This document shows, piece by piece, positions 29,792 through 41,445 of a stretch of DNA of 64,000 nt. Positions within the stretch are counted from its first letter, which is position 1; every line of letters begins with the position of its first letter. The position numbers and the translations under genes were made by a program. The notes under the pieces are model-generated. The model was not told the origin of the DNA. It ran no database searches and was given only the letters and a program-made list of their open reading frames with translations. Source of the DNA: Pseudomonas shirazensis (GTDB lineage: Bacteria; Pseudomonadota; Gammaproteobacteria; Pseudomonadales; Pseudomonadaceae); NCBI RefSeq assembly GCF_014268785.2, contig NZ_JABWRD020000001.1, positions 248,001 to 312,000 on the forward strand, read 5' to 3'.

Positions 29792-30178
29792 GTGAAAAAA
29801 GCCGTGAAAAGCCAACGACCTGTAAACCTAGACCTAAGGACCATCAAACTCCCCATTACCGGTATTACGTCATTCCTGCACCGTGTCTCCGGCATCATTC
29901 TCTTCCTGGGCTTGGCGATCATGCTTTACGCATTGAGCAAATCCCTGGGTTCGGAGGAAGGTTTCGGCGAGGTGAAGGCGTGCTTGACCAGTCCGCTGGC
30001 CAAGCTCGTGGCGTGGGGTCTCCTCTCTGCCTTGCTGTATCACCTGGTTGCCGGTGTGCGCCATTTGATCATGGACATGGGCGTCGGTGAGACACTGGAA
30101 GGCGGAAGACTGGGCTCGAAAATCATCATCGCTGTTTCCGTAGTGGTGATCGTGCTGGCAGGAGTTTGGATATGGTAA
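29792..30178 (+). CDS. sdhC: Succinate dehydrogenase cytochrome b556 subunit
   Basis: 128 residues with three membrane helices. Anchors succinate dehydrogenase in the inner membrane and helps bind ubiquinone and heme b. Seen: N-terminal RPVNLDLRTIKLPITGITSFLHRVSGIILF, where the S-x3-R-x-S-G motif lines the quinone site, and the LYHLVAGVRHLIMD helix with the heme-ligand His. GTG 29792 is taken as the start (V-K-K-A-V), with GGGG eight bases upstream; an upstream TTG at 29777 would add five residues. Overlaps sdhD by seven bases. Confidence 0.95.
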   Translation: MKKAVKSQRPVNLDLRTIKLPITGITSFLHRVSGIILFLGLAIMLYALSKSLGSEEGFGEVKACLTSPLAKLVAWGLLSALLYHLVAGVRHLIMDMGVGETLEGGRLGSKIIIAVSVVVIVLAGVWIW

Positions 30179-30540
30179 CTAACGTCACGAACCTCTCGCG
30201 TTCGGGCCTCTATGACTGGATGGCGCAGCGCGTATCTGCGGTCGTTCTCGCGGCTTACTTCATCTTCCTGATCGGCTACCTCGTCGCCCACCCGGGCATC
30301 GAGTTTGCCCAGTGGCACGCTCTGTTCTCCAACAATGCGATGCGAATTTTCAGTCTGTTGGCCCTGGTGGCCCTTGGCGCTCACGCCTGGGTCGGCATGT
30401 GGACCATCGCCACTGACTACCTGACGCCAATGGCGCTGGGCAAGTCGGCGACTGCGATTCGTTTCCTGTTCCAGGCGGTATGCGGCGTTGCGATGTTCGC
30501 TTACTTCGTCTGGGGTGTGCAGATTCTCTGGGGTATCTGA
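30172..30540 (+). CDS. sdhD: Succinate dehydrogenase membrane anchor subunit
   Basis: 122 residues, three membrane helices. The second anchor: GLYDWMAQRVSAVVLAAYFIFLIGYL with the R-x-S-A quinone-site motif, then LLALVALGAHAWVGMWTIATDYL carrying the heme-side His. ATG 30172 overlaps the sdhC stop, with AGGAG about seven bases before it. Three bases separate it from sdhA. Confidence 0.95.
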   Translation: MVTNVTNLSRSGLYDWMAQRVSAVVLAAYFIFLIGYLVAHPGIEFAQWHALFSNNAMRIFSLLALVALGAHAWVGMWTIATDYLTPMALGKSATAIRFLFQAVCGVAMFAYFVWGVQILWGI

Positions 30541-30543
30541 TTC

Positions 30544-32316
30544 ATGGCTATGATTCCAACGATTTCATTCGACGCCATCATTGTTGGTGGTGGTGGTGCC
30601 GGCATGCGCGCTGCGCTGCAGCTGGCCCAGGGCGGTCACAAGACTGCCGTGATCACCAAGGTCTTCCCGACCCGTTCGCACACTGTATCCGCCCAGGGCG
30701 GCATCACCTGCGCAATCGCCTCGGCTGACCCGAACGATGATTGGCGCTGGCACATGTACGACACCGTCAAGGGGTCGGACTACATTGGTGACCAGGACGC
30801 TATCGAATACATGTGTCAGGAAGGCCCGGCTGCGGTGTTCGAGCTGGACCACATGGGTCTGCCGTTCTCGCGTACCGAAACTGGCCGTATCTACCAGCGT
30901 CCGTTCGGTGGCCAGTCCAAGGACTTCGGTAAGGGCGGTCAGGCGGCGCGCACCTGCGCAGCTTCCGACCGTACCGGTCACGCGCTGCTGCACACTCTGT
31001 ACCAGGGCAACCTGAAAGCCGGCACCACCTTCCTCAACGAGTACTACGCAGTCGATCTGGTGAAAAACCAGGACGGCGCATTCGTTGGAGTGATCGCGAT
31101 CTGCATCGAAACCGGCGAAACCCTGTACATCAAGGCCAAGGCCACTGTACTGGCGACTGGCGGTGCGGGCCGTATCTACGCATCGACCACCAACGCCCTG
31201 ATCAACACCGGTGATGGTATCGGCATGGCCCTGCGTGCAGGCGTTCCGGTACAAGACATCGAAATGTGGCAGTTCCACCCGACCGGCATCGCCGGCGCTG
31301 GTGTGCTGGTCACCGAAGGTTGCCGCGGTGAAGGCGGTTACCTGATCAACAAGCACGGCGAGCGTTTCATGGAGCGCTATGCGCCTAACGCCAAGGACCT
31401 TGCCGGTCGTGACGTTGTGGCCCGCTCGATGGTCAAGGAAATCATCGCCGGAAACGGCTGTGGTCCGAATGGCGACCACGTGATGCTCAAGCTCGACCAC
31501 CTCGGCGAAGAAGTGTTGCACAGCCGTCTGCCAGGTATCTGCGAGCTGTCCAAGACCTTCGCCCACGTCGACCCGGTGGTCGCGCCGGTGCCGGTCGTAC
31601 CAACCTGCCACTACATGATGGGCGGCGTTGCCACCAACATTCATGGTCAGGCCATGACCCAGGACGCCGACGGCGTCGACCAGATCATCCCAGGCTTGTT
31701 CGCCGTGGGTGAAGTGGCTTGCGTATCGGTTCACGGCGCCAACCGCCTGGGCGGCAACTCGCTGCTCGACCTGGTGGTGTTCGGCCGTGCTGCTGGTCTG
31801 CACCTGGAAAAAGCACTATCCGACGGCATCACCTACACCGACGCCAGCGACACCGACATCGAAGTCGCCCTGAGCCGCTTGAACAAGCTCAATCAGCGCA
31901 CCGATGGCGAAGACGTGGCTACCCTGCGTCGCGAGCTGCAAAGCTGCATGCAGAACTACTTCGGCGTGTTCCGCACCGGCGAATACATGCAGAAGGGCAT
32001 CGAGCAGCTGGCTCAGCTGCGCGAGCGTATTGCCAACGTCAAGATCAACGACAAGTCCCAGGCCTTCAACACCGCGCGGATCGAAGCGCTGGAGCTGCAG
32101 AACCTGCTGGAAGTTGCCGAAGCTACTGCGATCGCCGCAGAAGTGCGTAAAGAGTCGCGCGGCGCTCACGCCCGTGAAGACTTCGAAGATCGTGACGACG
32201 AAAACTGGCTGTGCCACACCCTGTTCTTCCCAGGTGAGAAGCGGGTTGCCAAGCGCGCAGTCAACTTCGCACCGAAGACCGTACCGGCGTTTGAGCCAAA
32301 AATCCGGACTTACTAA
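30544..32316 (+). CDS. sdhA: Succinate dehydrogenase flavoprotein subunit
   Basis: 590 residues. Oxidises succinate to fumarate on the cytoplasmic face. FAD fold at the start ([19 protein letters not shown]), then [11 protein letters not shown], whose His carries covalent [27 protein letters not shown] and the [12 protein letters not shown] loop with the catalytic Arg follow, then C-terminal [19 protein letters not shown]. Normal length; sits between the anchors and the iron-sulfur subunit in the usual sdhCDAB order. Confidence 0.98.
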   Translation: MAMIPTISFDAIIVGGGGAGMRAALQLAQGGHKTAVITKVFPTRSHTVSAQGGITCAIASADPNDDWRWHMYDTVKGSDYIGDQDAIEYMCQEGPAAVFELDHMGLPFSRTETGRIYQRPFGGQSKDFGKGGQAARTCAASDRTGHALLHTLYQGNLKAGTTFLNEYYAVDLVKNQDGAFVGVIAICIETGETLYIKAKATVLATGGAGRIYASTTNALINTGDGIGMALRAGVPVQDIEMWQFHPTGIAGAGVLVTEGCRGEGGYLINKHGERFMERYAPNAKDLAGRDVVARSMVKEIIAGNGCGPNGDHVMLKLDHLGEEVLHSRLPGICELSKTFAHVDPVVAPVPVVPTCHYMMGGVATNIHGQAMTQDADGVDQIIPGLFAVGEVACVSVHGANRLGGNSLLDLVVFGRAAGLHLEKALSDGITYTDASDTDIEVALSRLNKLNQRTDGEDVATLRRELQSCMQNYFGVFRTGEYMQKGIEQLAQLRERIANVKINDKSQAFNTARIEALELQNLLEVAEATAIAAEVRKESRGAHAREDFEDRDDENWLCHTLFFPGEKRVAKRAVNFAPKTVPAFEPKIRTY

Positions 32317-32328
32317 GGGGTGGCCGCT

Positions 32329-33033
32329 ATGTTGAAAGTCGAAGTATATCGCTATAACCCGGACACCGACTCGGCGCCGAAAACTCAGATTTTCGAAGTC
32401 GACACCGGAGGCAAGGACCTGATGGTGCTGGACGTGCTGGCACTGATCAAGGAGCAGGACGAAGGTTTCTCCTATCGTCGCTCCTGCCGTGAAGGCGTCT
32501 GTGGTTCCGACGGCATGAACATCAACGGCAAGAACGGTCTGGCGTGCATCACGCCGCTGTCTGCCGTAGTAAAAGGTAACAAATTGGTCGTGCGTCCGCT
32601 GCCGGGCCTGCCAGTTATCCGTGACCTGGTCGTCGATATGAGCATCTTCTACAAGCAGTACGAGAAGGTGAAGCCATTCCTGCAGAACGATTCGCCAGCT
32701 CCGGCTATCGAACGCCTGCAATCGCCAGAAGAGCGCGAGAAGCTGGACGGTCTGTACGAGTGCATCCTGTGCGCTTGCTGCTCGACTTCCTGCCCGTCGT
32801 TCTGGTGGAACCCGGACAAGTTCCTCGGTCCAGCTGCACTGCTGCAGGCCTATCGCTTCCTGGCCGACAGCCGCGACACGAAAACTCAGGAGCGCCTGGC
32901 GTCCCTGGATGACCCGTTCAGCGTATTCCGCTGCCGCGGGATCATGAACTGCGTAAACGTTTGCCCTAAAGGTCTGAATCCGACCAAGGCAATCGGTCAC
33001 GTACGTAACATGCTGCTGCAAAGCGGCACCTGA
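32329..33033 (+). CDS. sdhB: Succinate dehydrogenase iron-sulfur subunit
   Basis: 234 residues. Passes electrons from FAD to ubiquinone through three clusters, all visible: 2Fe-2S (SCREGVCGSDGMNINGKNGLAC), 4Fe-4S (CILCACCSTSCPSFWWNP) and 3Fe-4S (CRGIMNCVNVCPKGLNP). ATG 32329 is chosen because AAGGGG lies eight bases upstream and it gives M-L-K-V-E-V-Y-R-Y; a GTG at 32320 would add three residues. Confidence 0.98.
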   Translation: MLKVEVYRYNPDTDSAPKTQIFEVDTGGKDLMVLDVLALIKEQDEGFSYRRSCREGVCGSDGMNINGKNGLACITPLSAVVKGNKLVVRPLPGLPVIRDLVVDMSIFYKQYEKVKPFLQNDSPAPAIERLQSPEEREKLDGLYECILCACCSTSCPSFWWNPDKFLGPAALLQAYRFLADSRDTKTQERLASLDDPFSVFRCRGIMNCVNVCPKGLNPTKAIGHVRNMLLQSGT

Positions 33034-33064
33034 TACACGGCTGTTGCAAGTGCAAGACACTGAA

Positions 33065-33177
33065 GCGCGGGTGGTGAGCCCGCGCGGAGGTGAAACCCGG
33101 GCAGGGGTCGATAAGGCCCACGCCCATTACCTATGAAGATTTGAGACCAGCAGGGGCTTCCGGGCTGGTACCCGGAA
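33065..33177 (+). other. sdhB-sucA intergenic hairpins
   Basis: Two perfect 7-bp stems in the 245-base gap: GCGCGGG / CCCGCGC (33065-33085, loop 7) and TTCCGGG / CCCGGAA (33158-33177, loop 6). Neither has a T run. They may protect or process the mRNA between the sdh and suc parts of a common transcript. I see no strong promoter between them and sucA. Confidence 0.5.
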
Positions 33178-33278
33178 AATCTGCAGGATCCTCGGTGGCG
33201 TGATTGGTCGCTGTTCTCGGGCTTTCTCATGCGTATTGAGGTACTTGCCGATTCGTCCCCGAACGAGGGTGACCAAGC

Positions 33279-36110
33279 ATGCAAGAAAGCGTGATGCAGC
33301 GCATGTGGGAAAGCGCCCACCTTTCAGGTGGTAACGCTGCATATGTGGAAGAGCTCTACGAACTCTACCTGCACGACCCTAACGCTGTGCCAGAAGAGTG
33401 GCGCACCTACTTCCAGAAGTTGCCCGCCGACGGCAGCACCGCTACCGATGTATCGCACTCGACAATCCGCGACCATTTCGTACTGCTGGCAAAGAACCAG
33501 CGCCGCGCTCAACCGGTTTCCGCCGGGAGCGTGAGCAGTGAACACGAGAAGAAGCAGGTTGAAGTTCTGCGACTGATCCAGGCCTATCGTATGCGCGGCC
33601 ATCAGGCTGCCAAGCTCGACCCGTTGGGGTTGTGGCAGCGCCCTGCGCCCGTAGACCTGTCGATCAATCACTACGGCTTGACCAATGCCGATCTTGATAC
33701 GACCTTCCGTGCCGGCGACCTGTTCATCGGCAAAGAGGAAGCGAGCCTACGCGAAATTCACGATGCGCTGGAGAAGACATATTGTCGCACCATCGGCGCC
33801 GAGTTCACCCATATCGTCGATTCCGAGCAGCGTAGCTGGTTCCAGCAGCGTCTCGAAAGCGTGCGTGGGCGTCCGGAGTTTTCCGCTGATGTGCAGGCGC
33901 ATCTGCTTGAGCGTGTCACCGCAGGTGAAGGCCTCGAGAAGTATCTGGGCACCAAGTACCCAGGTACCAAGCGCTTCGGTCTGGAAGGCGGCGAGAGCCT
34001 GATCCCGATGCTGGACGAAATGATCCAGCGCTCGGGCTCCTACGGCACCAAGGAAGTCGTGATCGGCATGGCCCACCGTGGCCGTCTGAACGTGCTGGTC
34101 AATACCTTCGGCAAGAACCCGCGCGAGCTGTTCGACGAGTTCGAAGGCAAGAAGATGAACGAGCTGGGCTCGGGTGATGTTAAATATCACCAGGGCTTCT
34201 CGTCGAACGTGATGACCCCGGGTGGTGAAGTTCACCTGGCCATGGCGTTCAACCCGTCCCACCTGGAAATCGTCTCGCCAGTGGTGGAGGGTTCGGTGCG
34301 CGCCCGTCAGGACCGTCGCAACGACAGCGTTGGCGACAAGGTACTGCCGATCTCGATTCACGGTGATGCTGCGTTCGCTGGCCAGGGTGTCGTACTGGAA
34401 ACCTTCCAGATGTCGCAGACCCGCGGTTTCAAGACCGGCGGTACCGTGCACATCGTGATCAACAACCAGGTTGGTTTCACCATCAGCAACCCGCTCGACT
34501 CGCGTTCCACCGAGTACTGCACCGACGTCGCCAAGATGATTCAGGCGCCGATCCTGCACGTCAACGGTGATGACCCGGAAGCTGTGCTGTTCGTGACCCA
34601 GCTGGCCATCGATTACCGCATGCAGTTCAAGCGTGACGTGGTGGTTGACCTGGTCTGCTACCGTCGCCGCGGCCACAACGAAGCGGACGAGCCTAACGGC
34701 ACCCAGCCACTGATGTATCAGCAGATCAGCAAACAGCGCACCACCCGTGAGCTGTACGCCGAGTCGCTGATCCAGGCCGGTCGTGTCGATGCCGAGCGTG
34801 CTCAGGCCAAGATCGACGAATACCGCAACGCGCTGGACAACGGTCTGCATGTGGTCAAGAGCCTGGTCAAGGAGCCGAACCGCGAGCTGTTCGTTGATTG
34901 GCGTCCATACCTGGGCCATGCCTGGACCGCGCGTCACGACACCCGTTTCGACCTCAAGACCTTGCAGGACCTGTCGGCCAAACTGCTGGAGATGCCGGAA
35001 GGTTTCGTCGTGCAGCGTCAGGTGTCGAAGATCTACGAAGATCGCCAGAAGATGCAGGCCGGTGGCTTGCCGATCAACTGGGGCTATGCCGAAACCATGG
35101 CGTACGCCACGTTGGCCTTCGAAGGTCACCCGATCCGCATGACCGGTCAGGATATCGGCCGCGGCACCTTCTCGCACCGCCACGCGGTGTTGCACAACCA
35201 GAAGGACGCCAGCACCTATATCCCGCTGCAGAACCTGTACCCGGGCCAGCCACGTTTCGACCTGTACGATTCGTTCCTGTCCGAGGAAGCAGTTCTGGCG
35301 TTCGAATACGGTTACTCGACCACTCAGCCAAACGCGCTGGTGATCTGGGAAGCCCAGTTCGGCGACTTCGCCAACGGTGCGCAAGTGGTGATTGACCAGT
35401 TCATCACCAGTGGCGAGCACAAGTGGGGCCGTCTGTGCGGTCTGACCATGCTGCTGCCGCACGGCTACGAAGGCCAGGGTCCTGAGCACTCCTCGGCTCG
35501 TCTGGAGCGTTACCTGCAGCTGTGCGCCGAGCACAACATCCAGGTGTGCGTACCGACCACCCCGGCACAGATCTACCACCTGCTGCGTCGCCAGGTGATC
35601 CGCCCGCTGCGCAAGCCGCTGGTGGTCCTGACGCCGAAGTCGCTGCTGCGCCACAAGCTGGCCGTGTCGACCTTGGAAGACCTGGCAGAAGGCTCGTTCC
35701 AGACCGTGATCCCGGAAATCGATACCCTCGATCCGGCCAAGGTCGAGCGCCTGATCCTGTGCAGTGGCAAGGTCTACTACGACCTGCTGGAAAAACGCCG
35801 TGCCGAAGGCCGCGAAGATATCGCCATCGTGCGTATCGAGCAGCTGTATCCGTTCCCGGAAGACGACCTGGTCGAAATCCTGGCGCCGTACAGCAACCTC
35901 AAGGCCGCCGTCTGGTGCCAGGAAGAGCCAATGAACCAAGGCGCCTGGTACAGCAGCCAGCACCACATGCGCCGTATCCTGGGCCGCCACAACAAGGCAC
36001 TGGTCCTGGAATACGCCGGCCGCGACGCTTCTGCCGCGCCAGCCTGTGGTTACGCATCGAAGCACGCCGAACAGCAGGAAAAACTGCTGCAAGACGCCTT
36101 CACTGTTTAA
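33279..36110 (+). CDS. sucA: 2-oxoglutarate dehydrogenase E1 component
   Basis: 943 residues, full length. Thiamine-diphosphate-dependent decarboxylase that starts the conversion of 2-oxoglutarate to succinyl-CoA. The N-terminal AAYVEELYELYLHDPNAVPEEW segment binds E2/E3. Further on are EGGESLIPMLDEMI, GMAHRGRLNVLVN and HPSHLEIVSPVVEGS-like stretches, then a diphosphate-site HGDAAFAGQGVVLET with VINNQVGFT, and a C-terminal transketolase-like half. First gene of the sucAB-lpdG-sucCD run. ATG 33279 follows GAGGGTG. Confidence 0.98.
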   Translation: MQESVMQRMWESAHLSGGNAAYVEELYELYLHDPNAVPEEWRTYFQKLPADGSTATDVSHSTIRDHFVLLAKNQRRAQPVSAGSVSSEHEKKQVEVLRLIQAYRMRGHQAAKLDPLGLWQRPAPVDLSINHYGLTNADLDTTFRAGDLFIGKEEASLREIHDALEKTYCRTIGAEFTHIVDSEQRSWFQQRLESVRGRPEFSADVQAHLLERVTAGEGLEKYLGTKYPGTKRFGLEGGESLIPMLDEMIQRSGSYGTKEVVIGMAHRGRLNVLVNTFGKNPRELFDEFEGKKMNELGSGDVKYHQGFSSNVMTPGGEVHLAMAFNPSHLEIVSPVVEGSVRARQDRRNDSVGDKVLPISIHGDAAFAGQGVVLETFQMSQTRGFKTGGTVHIVINNQVGFTISNPLDSRSTEYCTDVAKMIQAPILHVNGDDPEAVLFVTQLAIDYRMQFKRDVVVDLVCYRRRGHNEADEPNGTQPLMYQQISKQRTTRELYAESLIQAGRVDAERAQAKIDEYRNALDNGLHVVKSLVKEPNRELFVDWRPYLGHAWTARHDTRFDLKTLQDLSAKLLEMPEGFVVQRQVSKIYEDRQKMQAGGLPINWGYAETMAYATLAFEGHPIRMTGQDIGRGTFSHRHAVLHNQKDASTYIPLQNLYPGQPRFDLYDSFLSEEAVLAFEYGYSTTQPNALVIWEAQFGDFANGAQVVIDQFITSGEHKWGRLCGLTMLLPHGYEGQGPEHSSARLERYLQLCAEHNIQVCVPTTPAQIYHLLRRQVIRPLRKPLVVLTPKSLLRHKLAVSTLEDLAEGSFQTVIPEIDTLDPAKVERLILCSGKVYYDLLEKRRAEGREDIAIVRIEQLYPFPEDDLVEILAPYSNLKAAVWCQEEPMNQGAWYSSQHHMRRILGRHNKALVLEYAGRDASAAPACGYASKHAEQQEKLLQDAFTV

Positions 36111-36152
36111 TGCTTTCGCGCACCTGAAACCGAATTTAAGGAAATACTGCTA

Positions 36153-37382
36153 ATGGCTATCGAGATCAAAGCCCCAACCTTCCCGGAATCGGTTGCCGAC
36201 GGCACCGTTGCCACCTGGCACAAACAGCCGGGCGACGCCGTCAAGCGTGACGAGCTGATCGTTGACATCGAAACCGACAAAGTCGTCCTCGAAGTGCTCG
36301 CCACTGCCGACGGCGTACTCGGCCCGATCGTCAAGGGCGAGGGCGACACCGTTCTCTCCGACGAACTGCTGGGTTCGATCGTTGAAGGCGGCACTGCTGC
36401 CGCTGCATCTGCTGCTGCCGCGCCTGCTGCTGGCGGCGCTGCCCCGGCCGCTGCTGCCGACGCTGGCGAAGACGACCCGATCGCTGCACCGGCCGCGCGC
36501 AAGCTGGCTGAAGAAGGCGGTATCGATCTGGCTACCGTTGCCGGCACTGGCAAAGGCGGTCGTATCACCAAGGAAGACGTGGTTGCTGCCGTTGCCAACA
36601 AGAAGTCCGCGCCTGCCGCGGCTCCTGCTGCCAAGCCAGCCGCTGCTGCTGCCGCTCCAGTACTGACCGCCACTGGCGACCGTACCGAGAAGCGTGTGCC
36701 GATGACCCGTCTGCGCGCCAAGATCGCCGAGCGTCTGGTCGAAGCCCAGTCGAACATGGCGATGCTGACCACCTTCAACGAAGTCGACATGACCGAAGTC
36801 ATGGCCCTGCGTTCGAAGTACAAGGACCTGTTCGAGAAGTCCCACAACGGCGTACGTCTGGGCTTCATGTCGTTCTTCGTCAAGGCCGCTACCGAGGCGC
36901 TCAAGCGCTACCCGGCAGTCAACGCCTCGATCGACGGCACCGACATCGTCTACCACGGCTTTGCTGACGTCGGCGTTGCCGTCTCCAGCGACCGTGGCCT
37001 GGTGGTTCCAGTACTGCGCAACGCCGAGCAGATGAGCCTGGCAGAAATCGAGAACGGCATCGCCACCTTCGGCAAGAAGGCCCGTGACGGCAAGCTGGGC
37101 ATCGAAGACATGACCGGCGGTACCTTCACCATCACCAACGGTGGTACATTCGGCTCGATGATGTCGACCCCGATCGTCAACCCGCCGCAGGCGGCTATTC
37201 TGGGCATGCACAACATCATCCAGCGTCCGATGGCGGTCAATGGCCAGGTTGCCATTCGCCCGATGATGTACCTGGCGCTGTCCTACGATCACCGTCTGAT
37301 CGATGGCAAGGAAGCAGTAACCTTCCTGGTCACCATCAAGAACCTGCTGGAAGACCCGGCTCGTCTGCTGCTGGACATCTAA
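36153..37382 (+). CDS. sucB: Dihydrolipoyllysine succinyltransferase (E2 of 2-oxoglutarate dehydrogenase)
   Basis: 409 residues. Forms the core of the complex and moves succinyl to CoA. One lipoyl domain (about 1-77) with the lipoylated Lys in [11 protein letters not shown]; an Ala/Pro-rich linker; an E3-binding domain ([31 protein letters not shown], about 115-150); a second Ala/Pro linker; and the catalytic domain (about 180-409) ending with the active-site [13 protein letters not shown]. The gap after sucA is 42 bases and contains AAGGAAA. Confidence 0.98.
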   Translation: MAIEIKAPTFPESVADGTVATWHKQPGDAVKRDELIVDIETDKVVLEVLATADGVLGPIVKGEGDTVLSDELLGSIVEGGTAAAASAAAAPAAGGAAPAAAADAGEDDPIAAPAARKLAEEGGIDLATVAGTGKGGRITKEDVVAAVANKKSAPAAAPAAKPAAAAAAPVLTATGDRTEKRVPMTRLRAKIAERLVEAQSNMAMLTTFNEVDMTEVMALRSKYKDLFEKSHNGVRLGFMSFFVKAATEALKRYPAVNASIDGTDIVYHGFADVGVAVSSDRGLVVPVLRNAEQMSLAEIENGIATFGKKARDGKLGIEDMTGGTFTITNGGTFGSMMSTPIVNPPQAAILGMHNIIQRPMAVNGQVAIRPMMYLALSYDHRLIDGKEAVTFLVTIKNLLEDPARLLLDI

Positions 37383-37385
37383 CAC

Positions 37386-38911
<1,526 letters not shown>

Positions 38912-38940
38912 TTATAAGAAACCACGGCGGGTCGCCCGTC

Positions 38941-39008
38941 GTGAGTCCTGCGTGCATGACTCACCGCGGAACGTCCGCCGGACCGGACCTTCGGGACCAC
39001 CCGAAGGT
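38941..39008 (+). other. lpdG-sucC intergenic hairpins
   Basis: Two perfect inverted repeats in the 173-base gap: GTGAGTC / GACTCAC (38941-38964) and ACCTTCGGG / CCCGAAGGT (38987-39008, four-base loop) followed by only three Ts. The second could reduce read-through from sucAB-lpdG into sucCD. Confidence 0.5.
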
Positions 39009-39084
39009 TTAACGGTCACAGGTGGTGCGGCGCCATTGTTGGCGCAGCGCCGAAGCGCAGTACCTAACGAAGACGGTATAAAGC

Positions 39085-40251
39085 ATGAATCTTCACGAGT
39101 ATCAGGGTAAGCAGCTGTTCGCTGAATACGGCCTGCCAGTTTCCAAGGGTTTCGCAGTCGACACCCCTGAAGCAGCAGCAGAAGCCTGCGACAAGATCGG
39201 CGGTTCCGAGTGGGTTGTAAAAGCCCAGGTTCACGCAGGTGGTCGCGGTAAAGCGGGCGGCGTCAAGCTGGTTCGCAGCAAAGAAGACGCCAAGGCGTTC
39301 GCTGCACAGTGGTTGGGCAAGCGTCTGGTGACTTACCAGACTGACGCCAACGGTCAGCCAGTGACCAAGATCCTGGTCGAGTCCTGCACTGACATCGCCA
39401 AAGAGCTGTATCTGGGCGCTGTAGTCGATCGTTCGAGCCGTCGTATCGTGTTCATGGCTTCCACCGAAGGTGGCGTGGACATCGAGAAAGTCGCTCACGA
39501 AACTCCTGAGAAGATCATCAAGGCTACTATCGATCCACTGGTTGGCGCTCAGCCATTCCAGGGTCGTGAACTGGCGTTCCAGCTGGGTCTGGAAGGCAAG
39601 CAAGTTGCACAGTTCGCCAAGATTTTCGTAGGCCTGGCCAAGCTGTTCAAAGAACACGACCTGGCCCTGCTGGAAGTCAACCCGCTGGTCATCAAGGCCG
39701 ACGGCGACCTGCATTGCCTCGATGCCAAAATCAACATCGATGCCAACGCAATGTACCGTCAGCCTAAGCTGAAGACCTTCCACGACCCGTCCCAGGACGA
39801 TCCTCGTGAAGCCCACGCTGCCAGCTTCGAGCTGAACTACGTAGCGCTGGAAGGCAACATCGGTTGCATGGTCAACGGTGCTGGCCTGGCCATGGGTACC
39901 ATGGACATCGTCAACCTGCACGGCGGCAAGCCAGCCAACTTCCTCGACGTAGGTGGTGGTGCTACCAAAGAGCGCGTGACCGAAGCTTTCAAGATCATCC
40001 TGTCCGACAGCAATGTCGCGGCCGTACTGGTCAACATCTTCGGCGGCATCGTTCGCTGCGACATGATTGCCGAAGGCATCATCGGCGCTGTGAAAGAAGT
40101 CGGCGTCAAGGTACCGGTTGTCGTCCGTCTGGAAGGCAACAATGCCGAGCTCGGCGCTAAAGTACTGGCAGAAAGCGGTTTGAACATCATTGCTGCAACC
40201 AGCCTGACCGACGCTGCTCAACAAGTTGTCAAAGCTGCGGAGGGCAAGTAA
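39085..40251 (+). CDS. sucC: Succinyl-CoA synthetase beta subunit (ADP-forming)
   Basis: 388 residues. With SucD converts succinyl-CoA to succinate while making ATP. ATP-grasp N-terminal half ([22 protein letters not shown], then [17 protein letters not shown]), metal and nucleotide site LLEVNPLV, and the C-terminal CoA-ligase half with [16 protein letters not shown]. Normal length. Its TAA overlaps the first base of the sucD ATG. Confidence 0.98.
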   Translation: MNLHEYQGKQLFAEYGLPVSKGFAVDTPEAAAEACDKIGGSEWVVKAQVHAGGRGKAGGVKLVRSKEDAKAFAAQWLGKRLVTYQTDANGQPVTKILVESCTDIAKELYLGAVVDRSSRRIVFMASTEGGVDIEKVAHETPEKIIKATIDPLVGAQPFQGRELAFQLGLEGKQVAQFAKIFVGLAKLFKEHDLALLEVNPLVIKADGDLHCLDAKINIDANAMYRQPKLKTFHDPSQDDPREAHAASFELNYVALEGNIGCMVNGAGLAMGTMDIVNLHGGKPANFLDVGGGATKERVTEAFKIILSDSNVAAVLVNIFGGIVRCDMIAEGIIGAVKEVGVKVPVVVRLEGNNAELGAKVLAESGLNIIAATSLTDAAQQVVKAAEGK

Positions 40252-41135
40252 TGAGCGTCCTGATCAATAAAGACACCAAAGTTATCTGCCAGGGCTTCAC
40301 CGGCTCGCAGGGTACTTTCCACTCCGAACAAGCCATCGCCTACGGCACCAAGATGGTTGGCGGCGTGACTCCGGGCAAGGGCGGCACCACTCACCTGGGC
40401 CTGCCAGTGTTCAACACTGTGAAAGAAGCTGTAGAAGCTACCGGCGCTGACGCTTCGGTCATCTACGTTCCAGCTCCTTTCTGCAAGGACTCGATCCTTG
40501 AAGCAGCCCTGGGCGGCATCAAGCTGATCGTCTGCATCACCGAAGGCATTCCTACCCTGGACATGCTGGATGCCAAGGTCAAGTGCGACGAACTGGGTGT
40601 TACCCTGATCGGCCCTAACTGCCCAGGCGTGATCACTCCGGGCGAGTGCAAGATCGGCATCATGCCAGGTCACATTCACTTGCCAGGCAAGGTCGGTATC
40701 GTGTCGCGTTCCGGCACCCTGACCTACGAAGCTGTCAAGCAGACCACCGACGCCGGCTTCGGCCAGTCGACCTGCGTCGGCATCGGCGGTGACCCGATCC
40801 CAGGCTCGAACTTCATCGACATCCTGAAGCTGTTCCAGGAAGACCCGCAGACCGAAGCGATCGTCATGATCGGCGAGATCGGCGGTTCGGCTGAAGAAGA
40901 AGCCGCTGCCTACATCAAAGCCAACGTGACCAAGCCGGTCGTTTCCTACATCGCTGGTGTTACCGCTCCTGCGGGCAAGCGTATGGGTCACGCTGGTGCA
41001 ATCATCTCTGGCGGCAAAGGCACTGCTGACGAGAAGTTTGCAGCGCTGCAGGACGCAGGTGTTAAAACCGTGCGTTCGCTGGCCGACATCGGCAAGGCCC
41101 TGGCCGAGCTGACTGGCTGGGAAGCCAAGAAGTAA
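40251..41135 (+). CDS. sucD: Succinyl-CoA synthetase alpha subunit
   Basis: 294 residues. CoA-binding Rossmann half ([30 protein letters not shown]) and the ligase half with [20 protein letters not shown] and the phospho-His loop [18 protein letters not shown]. Translationally coupled to sucC by a one-base overlap. Ends the TCA gene run and is followed by a terminator. Confidence 0.98.
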   Translation: MSVLINKDTKVICQGFTGSQGTFHSEQAIAYGTKMVGGVTPGKGGTTHLGLPVFNTVKEAVEATGADASVIYVPAPFCKDSILEAALGGIKLIVCITEGIPTLDMLDAKVKCDELGVTLIGPNCPGVITPGECKIGIMPGHIHLPGKVGIVSRSGTLTYEAVKQTTDAGFGQSTCVGIGGDPIPGSNFIDILKLFQEDPQTEAIVMIGEIGGSAEEEAAAYIKANVTKPVVSYIAGVTAPAGKRMGHAGAIISGGKGTADEKFAALQDAGVKTVRSLADIGKALAELTGWEAKK

Positions 41136-41160
41136 TACGCTAGACCCCCCACGCGCACAG

Positions 41161-41182
41161 AGGCCACCTTCGGGTGGCCTTT
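41161..41182 (+). terminator. Terminator after sucCD with UUCG loop
   Basis: AGGCCACC-TTCG-GGTGGCCT, an 8-bp stem capped by the very stable TTCG tetraloop, followed by Ts, 26 bases after sucD. Confidence 0.88.
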
Positions 41183-41445
41183 GTCGTTTCAGCAGCACTG
41201 CAAGTCAGCCCACCGGGGCTGTCGTTCATAACCGCGACAGCCAATTGCATTGGCGAGACACCTCGTCAGCCAGCCGTGCAGTCGGGGTGCAACTTGGTTA
41301 CACTGTCGCCCACTTTCGTGTCGGCGCCCCAAAAGGGTGCGGGTATGTCAAAAAGGTCTGTCCCACCCGGACGGTCCCATATTTCCCTCATCCAAGGGGA
41401 AATCCCTCTCTAAATCCCGATTTCAGTAGTGTGGTATTTCCTTAA
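41183..41445 (+). other. Upstream region of brnQ
   Basis: No gene is visible in this stretch. It contains one perfect 7-bp hairpin, ATTTCCC / GGGAAAT (41381-41403), about 43 bases before brnQ. The brnQ start codon has no good Shine-Dalgarno sequence in front of it, so the leader may matter for its translation. I found no clear promoter. Confidence 0.4.

Noticed and set aside
33747..36092. A 781-codon open frame antisense to sucA, and similar ones opposite sdhA, lpdG, sucC, sucD and etfBA
   Set aside because: These are mirror frames of highly expressed, codon-biased genes. None has a recognisable motif or start signal.
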